From Helicobacteraceae bacterium (GTDB lineage Bacteria > Campylobacterota > Campylobacteria > Campylobacterales > Sulfurimonadaceae), in NCBI GenBank assembly GCA_027859195.1, contig JAQIBF010000110.1, positions 1-37,286 on the forward strand: a stretch of DNA of 37,286 bases, in the 5' to 3' direction. Positions 24,035 through 31,456 of this stretch are shown here, in pieces. The notes under the pieces were generated by a model. The model did no database searches. It was not told the DNA's origin and was given only the letters and a program-made list of their open reading frames with translations. A program made the translations under genes and the position numbers. Position 1 is the stretch's first letter. Each line of letters begins with the position of its first letter.

Positions 24035-26365
24035 TTAAGGAGCAGGACTCTTTAGGCTGCATGTCTCCGTGTTTTTCCGTACCATATCGATAAACTCATC
24101 ATACGGCAGCGGCTGGCTGCAGTAATAGCCCTGATAGCAGTTGCAGTGGTTCTTGTCCAGGAAGGCATATTGCTCTACGGTCTCAACACCTTCTGCGATC
24201 ACATCGAGGTGGAAACGGTGTGCGATAGAGATGATGGTACGAATCAGATCGGCATCGTCCATATTGGTTTGAATGTCCTGTGTAAAAGATTTGTCGATCT
24301 TGAGTGTTGTGAAGGGGAGCTTTTTCAAGTATGAGAGCGAGGAGTAGCCGGTACCGAAGTCATCGATGGAGAGATTGATGTTGTAAGAGCGCAGCAGCAG
24401 CATCTTTTCAGTGACCAGTTCAAGGTTGTCGATGATGATCGACTCGGTCAACTCGAGCTCAAGCTGCCCGGGTTTAAGGCCGTTCTCGCTGATGGCAGCG
24501 AGAACCTTGTTGACAAAAGTCGCTTCTCTGAACTGTTTACTGCTGACATTGACCGCAATTTTCTGAAGAGGGCAGAAGGGAGCCAGCTCTTTCTGCCACT
24601 GCGCAAATTGTGTGCAGGACTGGTTAAGTACCCATTCGCCAATGTCGATGATGATACCGCTCTCTTCGGCAATAGGGATGAACTCATCTGGGGTGATCTG
24701 TCCAAGCTCAGGGTGCTCCAAACGCAGCAGTGCTTCGGCCCCGATGATCTTTCCGGTCGCAAATTGGGTAATAGGTTGAAAATAGAGTTGAAGTTCTTTT
24801 GTCCCGATGGCAGAACGAAGGGCATGGTCAATGGTCAGCCGTCTTTTGATCAGCCTGTCCATCTCCGGACGGTAGAAACTGGTACTGCCGCGCCACTCCT
24901 TTTTGGCCTGGTACATCGCCATGTCGGCATGTTTGAGAAGATCGTCGGTCGTGGTATTGTCTTCATCCGTGATAACCATGCCGATACTGGTCGATGTGGT
25001 GAGGTTGTGTCCCTGCAGGGTAAAAGGTGAGGAGAGGGCCTTGTGGACTTTCCGGGCGACAAGGTCTGCCTTGCCGATGGCATCCAGAGGCTCACTGCCG
25101 AGGTCGGGCAGCAAGATGACGAACTCGTCTCCCCCGAGACGTGAGACGGTATCCTCGTCTCTGAGTATGCTCTGTAGACGTTTCGCCGTTTCGATCAAGA
25201 GTTGGTCACCGATCTGATGCCCAAGGGAGTCGTTGATGTTCTTGAAATGGTCGAGATCCAGAAAGAGTAGTCCTGCAATGACCTTGTGACGTTTGAAACG
25301 AATGATCTCTTGATGAATTCTCTCCATCAGCAAGGTACGGTTTGGGATATTGGTCAGGGCGTCGTAAAAGGCCTGATGTTGGATCTTCTTCTGATCGTTC
25401 ATCCGTTCGGTGATATCATTGACAATGCCGATACCTCCGATGACACGGCGATCTCCATCGAGTACCGGAGAGGTACGCATTGTGATCCAGATCTCTTTGC
25501 TCTTGTATTGGGTCTTGTATTGACCCTCGTAAAAACCATCGAGCTTGTCCAAAACGGCTTGCAGTGCCGGCATAATCCGCTTGTCCCTGAGGCTGTTCAT
25601 GTCGAGCCCGACCAGATAGTGCTGCGGTGCCTCGAGAAAGCTGTAAAACTCCTGGTTCACCTCGAGTATGTTGAGACGGGTGTCGTAGAGGAATATTCCC
25701 ACGGGTGCTTCCCGAAAGACGGTCTCGAAGCGTTCTTCGGTGATATGCAACTCTTTTTTGGCCTTGTCATACATAAGACGCGACTCGACCATTTTGTAGC
25801 TATTTTCGTTATAGCGCTTTGCGATCGCACTCAGGAACGCAAGAAAGAGGACAATGAGCAGGGCAATCCATAAATGGACTTCGCTGTTTTGCAACAGCAG
25901 TTGAATGATCAGCGGGACCAGCATCAACACAAGAAATAGCCGTACCGCATTCTTGACGGTTGCGAGACTGCTAGCGGCACCGGCACTGATACCGGCGATC
26001 ACGATCATAAGTATGGCCTGGTGTGACATACTCTCCGGCGTAAAGAGGAGCAGGGAAGCAGCCGCCCAGAGAACTGCCGCCGCGGTGACCCCGATAAGAA
26101 AAAGCTGTTCCCAATACTTCGTCGGGTGGTGCAGTTTGTAGTGTTTAAAATAAAAAACGGAGTAAAAACGCGCTAGGCTGACAACCGTTGTCATGCTCAA
26201 CCACAGAAGAAGCGTGGTGTGGTCGACGACACCCCAAAGCGCCATGGTCAATACGAGGGAGTTGACAACAACAACAAGAGAAGAGAGCCCCAGATTGTTA
26301 TATGCAATGGTGATCATTTCCGCTCTGATCTGTGTATCGTTCAATCGCTCTTGCTCTGTGCTCAT
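24035..26365 (-). CDS. Membrane PAS-GGDEF-EAL cyclic-di-GMP protein
   Basis: A 776-residue protein. About six hydrophobic segments in residues 20-185 form a membrane sensor, followed by a PAS domain (about 205-320), GGDEF (about 330-495) and EAL (about 505-765). GGDEF is intact at 411-415 (RLGGDEFVI), with an RxxD inhibitory site (R402, D405) five residues ahead. EAL is intact in GAEALLRLEHP, with IDDFGTGYSSL at about 667-677 and EGVET near 725-729. Both activities are therefore possible. The ATG at 26365 is chosen over a TTG at 26374; neither has a strong ribosome site. It ends 119 bases before the Spy-like gene in the same direction. Confidence 0.92.
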   Translation of the reverse strand: MSTEQERLNDTQIRAEMITIAYNNLGLSSLVVVVNSLVLTMALWGVVDHTTLLLWLSMTTVVSLARFYSVFYFKHYKLHHPTKYWEQLFLIGVTAAAVLWAAASLLLFTPESMSHQAILMIVIAGISAGAASSLATVKNAVRLFLVLMLVPLIIQLLLQNSEVHLWIALLIVLFLAFLSAIAKRYNENSYKMVESRLMYDKAKKELHITEERFETVFREAPVGIFLYDTRLNILEVNQEFYSFLEAPQHYLVGLDMNSLRDKRIMPALQAVLDKLDGFYEGQYKTQYKSKEIWITMRTSPVLDGDRRVIGGIGIVNDITERMNDQKKIQHQAFYDALTNIPNRTLLMERIHQEIIRFKRHKVIAGLLFLDLDHFKNINDSLGHQIGDQLLIETAKRLQSILRDEDTVSRLGGDEFVILLPDLGSEPLDAIGKADLVARKVHKALSSPFTLQGHNLTTSTSIGMVITDEDNTTTDDLLKHADMAMYQAKKEWRGSTSFYRPEMDRLIKRRLTIDHALRSAIGTKELQLYFQPITQFATGKIIGAEALLRLEHPELGQITPDEFIPIAEESGIIIDIGEWVLNQSCTQFAQWQKELAPFCPLQKIAVNVSSKQFREATFVNKVLAAISENGLKPGQLELELTESIIIDNLELVTEKMLLLRSYNINLSIDDFGTGYSSLSYLKKLPFTTLKIDKSFTQDIQTNMDDADLIRTIISIAHRFHLDVIAEGVETVEQYAFLDKNHCNCYQGYYCSQPLPYDEFIDMVRKNTETCSLKSPAP

Positions 26366-26593
26366 GCTGCTCAATTAGTGTTAAATTAGGTCTATATTAA
26401 AAAAATACTCTAATTATCTTAAAGACTGCATTAATTACGAAAAAGTGATCAGATATAAAGTATTATTATACTTTGGTTGTTTGGAAGGGGTTTAAGCGCT
26501 GTTTTGGATAAAAATTGTTATGAAATGCCATTTTGCATACTCAATAATAAAAAATAGGGTAAAATGGTTATAAATGTGTAAAGGTTGTTAATT

Positions 26594-26806
26594 ATGATTA
26601 ATCGTTTTTATAATACTCTTTTGGACGTCGATCTTGAATACCATCTTCTTCGTGAGGTCAGGGACGGTGTTATTCTCCTTACGGCCACATCGCTGGATGG
26701 TGAGGGTATTGCTGAAGTCATTCGTATTAACGAACTGGCGGCAACCTTCAATCTCATCACAAAATGGGACGGGGAAAATATCCAGATCAGCAAGCAGTCT
26801 CAGTAA
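26594..26806 (+). CDS. Small hypothetical protein (70 aa)
   Basis: I do not recognise this protein. Its 70 residues (starting MINRFYNTLLDVDLEYHLL and ending ISKQSQ) look like a compact alpha/beta domain without signal peptide, membrane segment or Cys. The ATG at 26594 is preceded by AAAGG about 11 bases upstream, which is rather far. The upstream 200 bases are AT-rich with TATAAAT-like strings near 26570, fitting a promoter. It converges with the 44-residue membrane protein gene on the other strand. Confidence 0.55.
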   Translation: MINRFYNTLLDVDLEYHLLREVRDGVILLTATSLDGEGIAEVIRINELAATFNLITKWDGENIQISKQSQ

Positions 26807-26876
26807 CACTGAGTGCTTCTGCTTCAGCGCGTTCGCCGAAATAGCGGTACCTCTTAAAAGAGGAAGGGGCAGATGC

Positions 26877-27011
26877 CTATAGCAGGCTCATTATCAGGTC
26901 ATACATCACGTAGATCGCCAAGACGATCGCAAAGGCGAAAAAGATCGTCTTTGTTTTGCTTCTACTCAAGGGTTCTTTGTAGTCGTCAATATCTTCTAAG
27001 TTCGGTTCCAT
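26877..27011 (-). CDS. Very small membrane protein (44 aa)
   Basis: A 44-residue frame with an excellent ribosome site, AGGAG five to nine bases before the ATG at 27011. The N-terminus is acidic (MEPNLEDIDDYKEP), followed by a basic SRSKTK and one membrane helix (about 22-42, TIFFAFAIVLAIYVMYDL). The inside-positive pattern suggests the N-terminus is cytoplasmic. Small single-helix proteins like this often bind and modulate larger membrane complexes. No family is recognised. It lies between two cyclic-di-GMP genes. Confidence 0.65.
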   Translation of the reverse strand: MEPNLEDIDDYKEPLSRSKTKTIFFAFAIVLAIYVMYDLIMSLL

Positions 27012-27219
27012 TCTCTTCTCCTATTTAGGCAGGTAGCTATTATGGTACTCCTAAACAGTTACATCTTTGTTAAGTTTAAGCATTACAACTCTAAATCGTA
27101 CGATAGAAACGTATTTCAGTTGTATTGCTATAGGGTTGTCTTATACTTTAAACACTATATAGGAACGGGTGGAGTTTATAGCTCCAGGTTCGGTCCACAT
27201 AACTAAAGAGGGGTCTCTC

Positions 27220-28725
27220 ATGACAAGAATACTCTCATATATTTCAAAACTGAAAATCTGGCCTTTTGTCTTCATTTTTACATCTCTGGCAACGCTTCTT
27301 GCAATAGGGGTTATTGTGCTGGAGAGCTACTGGTTGACAGGCGGCTTTTTTGACAGTAACTTGATGACGGTTGCGTTGATTACTCCTCTTTTTGTCGGTG
27401 GTCCCATCTTATATTTTCTAGCGCATATTATCCGTTATCTGGTCAGTATACAGGAGAGCCTCAGAAAAATAGAAGAAGAACTGACAAAGAGCAACAAACG
27501 TCTTAGCGATGCGCAAGAGATCGCCCATATGGGCTTCTGGGAGTTTGATATTGAAACGGACAAGCTCTTTTGGAGCGATGAGGTCTACCGTATCTTCGGT
27601 CTCAAACCTCAGGAGTTTGAGGCAACGTTCGAGGGGTTTATGAATTATGTTCATCCCGATGACCGTGAAGCCCTTGGTCAAGAGTATAAGCGCTCGCTTG
27701 AAGAGAAGAGTTTTTACCACATTGTTCACCGTACCCTGCGTAAAGATGGTACGGTACGTTTTGTCGATGAACGGTGCGAGCACACCTACGACACTAACGG
27801 CAAGGCGATCCGCTCGGTGGGGATTGTTTTCGACATCACCGATCGCATTGCCGATGAGCAGAAGCTTCAACGTCTTTTCGACCTGCAAAAGAACATCGTT
27901 ATCCAGACGGACGGTAAAAGTTTAAAAAAGGCAAACCTCTCATTCTTACACTTTTTCGGTTACGATGCTCTCGAAGATTTTCTAAAAGAGCATGACTGCA
28001 TCTGTGACCTGTTTGAGGAAGATGCGAAATTTTTTCATCTTAAAAAGGTGGGCGAGCAGGAAAACTGGATAGTAGCACTTGAGCTGCTCCCAAAAAAGGA
28101 GAGGGTGGTCTCGATAGCGAGTAGACAAGGGCAGAGACATATCTTCAGTGTCTCCGTAAACCGCTTCGACGATGATGACTTTATTGTCTCTTTTACGGAC
28201 ATCAGTGAGACGATGGAGGAGCAAATGTCGCTTCAGCAGCGGGTCAGCCGTGACCAGCTGACCGGTGCTTACAGCCGTGACTTTTTTCAGACGCATATCC
28301 ATGACATCATTGAAAATGCCAAAAAGAGAAAGATGTCCCTTGGACTTGTTATGCTTGACATCGACCATTTTAAAAGGGTGAACGACACCTTCGGGCATGA
28401 TGTGGGTGACGTGGTGTTGACGCACCTTGTTGCGGCAGTCAAATACTCTATCCGTAGCACTGACCTGCTAATACGGTGGGGAGGGGAGGAGTTTCTTCTC
28501 ATTATCGAGGCTGAATCGATGGAGGCATTGGGGCGGATGGCCGAGCATGTCCGTCAGCGTGTGGAGACTGAGCCTTTCGACAGGGTTGAGCATGTCACCT
28601 GCAGCTTCGGTATAGTGCTTCATGACGTCAATGAGACGATCGACAGAAGTATCAAACGTGCCGATGTGGCTCTTTATGAAGCCAAAGAGGGCGGTCGCAA
28701 CAAGGTGGTTTGGGCGGAGGAGTGA
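27220..28725 (+). CDS. Membrane PAS-PAS diguanylate cyclase
   Basis: A 501-residue cyclic-di-GMP synthase. Two membrane helices lie at about 11-36 and 48-75 with little between them, so sensing is probably cytoplasmic or in the membrane. A PAS_3 domain (about 95-210, FWSDEVYRIF and VHPDD) and a second PAS-like domain (about 218-330, containing CICDLFEED) lead to the GGDEF domain (about 340-500). The active site GGEEF is at 421-425, with an RxxD feedback site at 412-415. The ATG at 27220 follows GAGGGG; the frame is open back to a GTG at 27169 without a ribosome site. No EAL partner domain is attached. Confidence 0.93.
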   Translation: MTRILSYISKLKIWPFVFIFTSLATLLAIGVIVLESYWLTGGFFDSNLMTVALITPLFVGGPILYFLAHIIRYLVSIQESLRKIEEELTKSNKRLSDAQEIAHMGFWEFDIETDKLFWSDEVYRIFGLKPQEFEATFEGFMNYVHPDDREALGQEYKRSLEEKSFYHIVHRTLRKDGTVRFVDERCEHTYDTNGKAIRSVGIVFDITDRIADEQKLQRLFDLQKNIVIQTDGKSLKKANLSFLHFFGYDALEDFLKEHDCICDLFEEDAKFFHLKKVGEQENWIVALELLPKKERVVSIASRQGQRHIFSVSVNRFDDDDFIVSFTDISETMEEQMSLQQRVSRDQLTGAYSRDFFQTHIHDIIENAKKRKMSLGLVMLDIDHFKRVNDTFGHDVGDVVLTHLVAAVKYSIRSTDLLIRWGGEEFLLIIEAESMEALGRMAEHVRQRVETEPFDRVEHVTCSFGIVLHDVNETIDRSIKRADVALYEAKEGGRNKVVWAEE

Positions 28726-28760
28726 GCAAGAGGTGGCGGACTCTTGGCATCAGAAGGCTT

Positions 28761-29075
28761 TTAGCAGCACTCCAGTTCACAGCGTCTGAGGGCGTCGAGT
28801 CCCGCTTCGTCGTCGGTATTTTCGAAAAGCTCTTCGAGGTAAAAGACGTTGGAGCAGACAAGATAGAGCAGCGCCTCTTTTTTGTCGGCCTTGACATCTC
28901 TGTTGTAGTAGGCTTTGGGTATGGTCGGGATGACTTTTTCCCAGTAGAGATTGACGTGTTCGGCCTCTTTTGTGACGGCAAGCAGCCGGTCGATGGCCAG
29001 ACAGGCGTTCTCAAAACAGTCGATATTTGTGAACGAGACATAGCGCTCGTCGATCCGTATTTCATTGGTGCTCAT
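28761..29075 (-). CDS. cowN: CowN, nitrogen-fixation sustaining protein
   Basis: A 104-residue protein matching CowN, which protects nitrogenase from carbon monoxide inhibition. The diagnostic start RYVSFTNIDCFENACLAIDR and the end ELFENTDDEAGLDALRRCE with a final ELECC agree with the family as I remember it (RYVSF.GIDCD.NA... and ...EECC). The start at 29075 follows AAGGAC. It implies the organism fixes nitrogen, although no nif gene is in this window. It is divergent from nothing and convergent with the diguanylate cyclase gene. A perfect 15-base palindrome lies just upstream. Confidence 0.83.
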   Translation of the reverse strand: MSTNEIRIDERYVSFTNIDCFENACLAIDRLLAVTKEAEHVNLYWEKVIPTIPKAYYNRDVKADKKEALLYLVCSNVFYLEELFENTDDEAGLDALRRCELECC

Positions 29076-29089
29076 AATTGTCCTTGACG

Positions 29090-29104
29090 TAGTATTAAAT
29101 ACTA
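29090..29104. promoter_or_regulatory. 15-base palindrome upstream of cowN
   Basis: TAGTATTAAATACTA reads the same on both strands apart from the central base. It lies 15 bases before the cowN start codon, so it could be an operator or sit at the transcript start. It does not match the NifA site (TGT-N10-ACA) or the FNR site (TTGAT-N4-ATCAA). Confidence 0.4.
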
Positions 29105-29161
29105 TGCAATTATGGTACTAGCGCTGTACGATGTTTGTAAGACACTTAAAAATGTGCTCTT

Positions 29162-29467
29162 CTACTCAGTGGAGATGACGGAAGGGAGTTTTTTAGGTGC
29201 TTTGATGCGCAGCTGCTTGTTAACGTTCATACGGCCGTAGACGACTTCGAAATCCGAACGGGAGACGCCGAACTCTTTCGCCAAAAAGCGCACCATGTGA
29301 TCGGTTGCTTTCCCCGCTACCGGTGTGGCGGTGACGCTGACCTTCAGCTGCTGCCCTCTGACCTTTCCTATCTTGTCCTGTTTCGCACTGGGGGTTCCCA
29401 AAATGTTCAGGACCAGAATATCGCCTTCTCAGGCGTAAAAGGTATGGGTGAGTTTTTTTGCTTTCAT
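29162..29467 (-). pseudogene. yggU/DUF167 gene with in-frame TGA
   Basis: The downstream part is a clear DUF167/YggU domain (LKVSVTATPVAGKATDHMV, then FEVVYGRMNVNKQLRI), a small protein of unknown function. Reading back from it in the same frame gives an ATG at 29467, MKAKKLTHTFYA, then TGA at 29431-29429, then EGDILVLNILGTPSAKQDK, which is the missing first strand of the family. The stop therefore falls inside the domain where a Trp (TGG) would suit. A TTG at 29401 could restart translation, giving 79 residues without the first strand. I treat it as a broken or newly truncated gene; a sequencing error is the alternative. Confidence 0.65.
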
Positions 29468-29472
29468 AAACG

Positions 29473-29562
29473 CTATTTTACCCGTTTAAAAATTCTTCCC
29501 GGTTGCGCAAAGAACACATCAAAGACCTCACCCTCTCTGTCGCGGTTAATCGCGATAGTCAA
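29473..29562 (-). pseudogene. Possible C-terminal gene remnant
   Basis: A short open stretch ending in TAG at 29475-29473 reads INRDREGEVFDVFFAQPG then RIFKRVK, which looks like the end of a real protein. An in-frame TAA lies three codons upstream of the TTG at 29562. It sits directly before the broken yggU, as if both were parts of an older operon truncated by the arrival of the ice-binding gene pair. I do not recognise the parent family. Confidence 0.3.
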
Positions 29563-29625
29563 CAGTGCGGTTTAGGCGGCGAAGATGATCTACTATACAG
29601 AGGTCAGGTATTAAATCTTTAATAA

Positions 29626-29655
29626 AGGTTTTGAGGGTATCTGTTTGAATAAATA
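29626..29655. repeat. Direct repeat downstream of ice-binding gene, copy 1
   Basis: AGGTTTTGAGGGTATCTG followed by TTTGAATAAA recurs at 31316-31345 with two or three changes. Both copies lie behind a gene of the ice-binding pair, so they mark the ends of a duplicated unit of about 1.7 kb. Confidence 0.7.
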
Positions 29656-29684
29656 ATGAGTGGCTAGACGGTTAGATGGAGAGT

Positions 29685-29704
29685 GCTGAAGGCGAACCTT
29701 CAGC
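29685..29704 (-). terminator. Hairpin with TTCG tetraloop after ice-binding gene 1
   Basis: Read on the minus strand, GCTGAAGG and CCTTCAGC pair perfectly around TTCG, an exceptionally stable tetraloop. It lies 32 bases after the stop at 29736. The run that follows (ACTCTCC) is only mildly T-rich. A similar hairpin follows gene 2. Confidence 0.55.
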
Positions 29705-29735
29705 GTGGATCTGTTGTTGTGTAGTGTGGTCGGTT

Positions 29736-31184
29736 TTAATTGGCAGGCTGTGTAACAGCGTTAGCATCTAGCGTAACGGCTGTCTGTGCCAAGAGTCTTC
29801 CCTCAACAGAGGCAAGGGTGTTTAGCACGATTTTTGTTTGTGATAGTACTATCCCTTTAAACACTGTTGTTGTTCCAAGAGAGACATCTTCTGCAACTTG
29901 CCAGAAGACATTTTTCGCCAATGCGTCGCCCGCGAGGGTTATATGAACGCCGCTGTTTACGGTAAGCCCTTTTGCTATTTGGAAGATCCAAACATCATTT
30001 GCACCACCATTAAGAACTACGTCAGAGGTGATTAGAAGACCCGTTCCCCATTTGTATAGACCTGGAGCGAGCGTCATTCCGCTTATATCCCCTGCGCCTA
30101 GCTCAGTAATAGCAGCAGGAACTGTGCGTCCTGCCGCATCGGTGTACGCTATCTCCATATCGCTTACGGCTGTGGTCATTTTGGATGGAGTTGGAGGGGT
30201 CAAGTCAGCTGCATAAACCTTCCCTATTACATAAATAGATTTTCTGTATGTAGTATCACCATCACTGGTTAGATCAAATCCGGTTATATAGGTTAGAGCA
30301 ACCGGACTGGACCCTATATCGCCAGTAACTACAGTATTGCCGGTAGTTGATATTCCTGATTTGGAAAGAATTGCAAAATCACCTGCCGTACCAAGGTTTA
30401 CAGGGGCTGGACCTGCGGCTACTGTAGTTCCTGTTGTAAAGCTCCAGATGTAATCAGCTGAGAGATTATTATCCGCTAAATCTGTGACACCGGTAGTGAT
30501 TGTCGCAGTATATGTTGTGTTGATGTCGAGATTGCTAGTCGGTACAAATGTCATAGTGTTACTAGCATAGCTCACATTGCCATCAACTTGTGTACCATTA
30601 GCGTCATAAGCCAGTGTAAAAGTTGCTGGATTGACAGTCGTAGGGTTGAGCTCTTCACTGAAGAGGGCACTGACACTTCTGTTAAGTGGCACATCTGTAA
30701 CATTAGCATCAGGATTTGTCGATGTCACAGTAGGTGCAACAGTGTCCAGTGACGCTCCTGTAGTAAAGCTCCAGACATAGTCAACTGTCAAAGGTGGAGT
30801 TTCATTCGCATATTGTACACCGGTAGTGATTGTCGCAGTATATTTGGTAACTGCAGTAAGATTCGTGTCTGGTGCAAAAATCATAGTGTTGTCACTGTAG
30901 CTAACCGCGCCGACAACTTGCGTGCCATTTGCATCATAAGCCAGCGTAAAAGTAGTCGCATTGACGGTGGAAGAATCGAGCGGTTCTCTAAAGAGAGCTG
31001 TGATTTTTTTGTTGAGTTCCACTGTTGTGGCATCATTGGCCGGGTTTGTGGAGACAACTGCAGATTGGGCAGTGCCCGCTGTTATCGTTGCATTATCACC
31101 GCTGCTGCATCCTGCGGTAAAAACCGTCAGTATGAAGAGCATGGAGAATAGAGCCAGATTCGAGTATTGTTTGAATGTTTTCAT
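29736..31184 (-). CDS. Ig-like/ice-binding (DUF3494) lipoprotein
   Basis: A 482-residue secreted protein. The signal MKTFKQYSNLALFSMLFILTVFTAGC ends in a lipobox-like TAGC, so it is probably a lipoprotein with Cys26. Two SbsA/Big_5 Ig-like repeats follow (about 40-140 and 145-250, each with TVNATTFTLAYDANGTQV-type strands and ending W-SFTTG). The last 220 residues are an ice-binding DUF3494 beta-helix domain (LGTAGDFAILSKSGIST, GDIGSSP, LAPGLYKWGTGLLI, NDVWIFQIA, FWQVAEDVSLG, EGRLLAQTAVTLDANAV). I chose the ATG at 31184 because the spacing to AAAAAGGA then equals that of its paralogue. It may bind ice or act as a surface adhesin. Confidence 0.85.
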   Translation of the reverse strand: MKTFKQYSNLALFSMLFILTVFTAGCSSGDNATITAGTAQSAVVSTNPANDATTVELNKKITALFREPLDSSTVNATTFTLAYDANGTQVVGAVSYSDNTMIFAPDTNLTAVTKYTATITTGVQYANETPPLTVDYVWSFTTGASLDTVAPTVTSTNPDANVTDVPLNRSVSALFSEELNPTTVNPATFTLAYDANGTQVDGNVSYASNTMTFVPTSNLDINTTYTATITTGVTDLADNNLSADYIWSFTTGTTVAAGPAPVNLGTAGDFAILSKSGISTTGNTVVTGDIGSSPVALTYITGFDLTSDGDTTYRKSIYVIGKVYAADLTPPTPSKMTTAVSDMEIAYTDAAGRTVPAAITELGAGDISGMTLAPGLYKWGTGLLITSDVVLNGGANDVWIFQIAKGLTVNSGVHITLAGDALAKNVFWQVAEDVSLGTTTVFKGIVLSQTKIVLNTLASVEGRLLAQTAVTLDANAVTQPAN

Positions 31185-31217
31185 TCGATTCATCCTTTTT
31201 TTACATTGTTAAAATAG

Positions 31218-31231
31218 ATTGATATTAATGT
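31218..31231. repeat. Shared upstream motif of the ice-binding genes, copy 1
   Basis: ATTGATATTAATGT is present exactly again at 32936-32949. Both copies lie 35 bases before the start codons of the paired genes and next to a hairpin, so they are either a shared promoter element or the conserved edge of the duplication. Confidence 0.6.
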
Positions 31232-31315
31232 ATGATCCGCTCTTACGGATAGACACGACGTCTCTTAATCAAGCAACCTGCGAATAGAATTCCTTAGATA
31301 TTTAATTTTATATAG

Positions 31316-31345
31316 AGGTTTTGAAGGTGTCTGTTTGAATAAAAT
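31316..31345. repeat. Direct repeat downstream of ice-binding gene, copy 2
   Basis: AGGTTTTGAAGGTGTCTG followed by TTTGAATAAA matches 29626-29655. It lies about 110 bases after the end of the frameshifted gene and just upstream of gene 1, at the junction of the two duplicated units. Confidence 0.7.
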
Positions 31346-31348
31346 AGG

Positions 31349-31383
31349 CGTCCAAGCTCCCTCAGACGAGGGATATTTGGACG
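31349..31383. terminator. Two-part hairpin after ice-binding gene 2
   Basis: CGTCCAA (31349-31355) pairs with TTGGACG (31377-31383), and inside it CCCTC pairs with GAGGG around AGAC. A second hairpin, TGAAGG/CCTTCA (31416-31431), lies closer to the stop at 31457 and corresponds to the TTCG hairpin of copy 1. Together they probably end the transcript of gene 2. Confidence 0.5.
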
Positions 31384-31456
31384 ACTGCTTAGAAAAAGTC
31401 AATTACAGATGTGTCTGAAGGGGATCCTTCAAACTGCAGCTGTTATTCTGTTTGCC

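Noticed and set aside
29090-29170. Sigma-54/NifA promoter upstream of cowN
   Set aside because: A TTGCA string is present but the -24 GG is missing, and no TGT-N10-ACA site was found.
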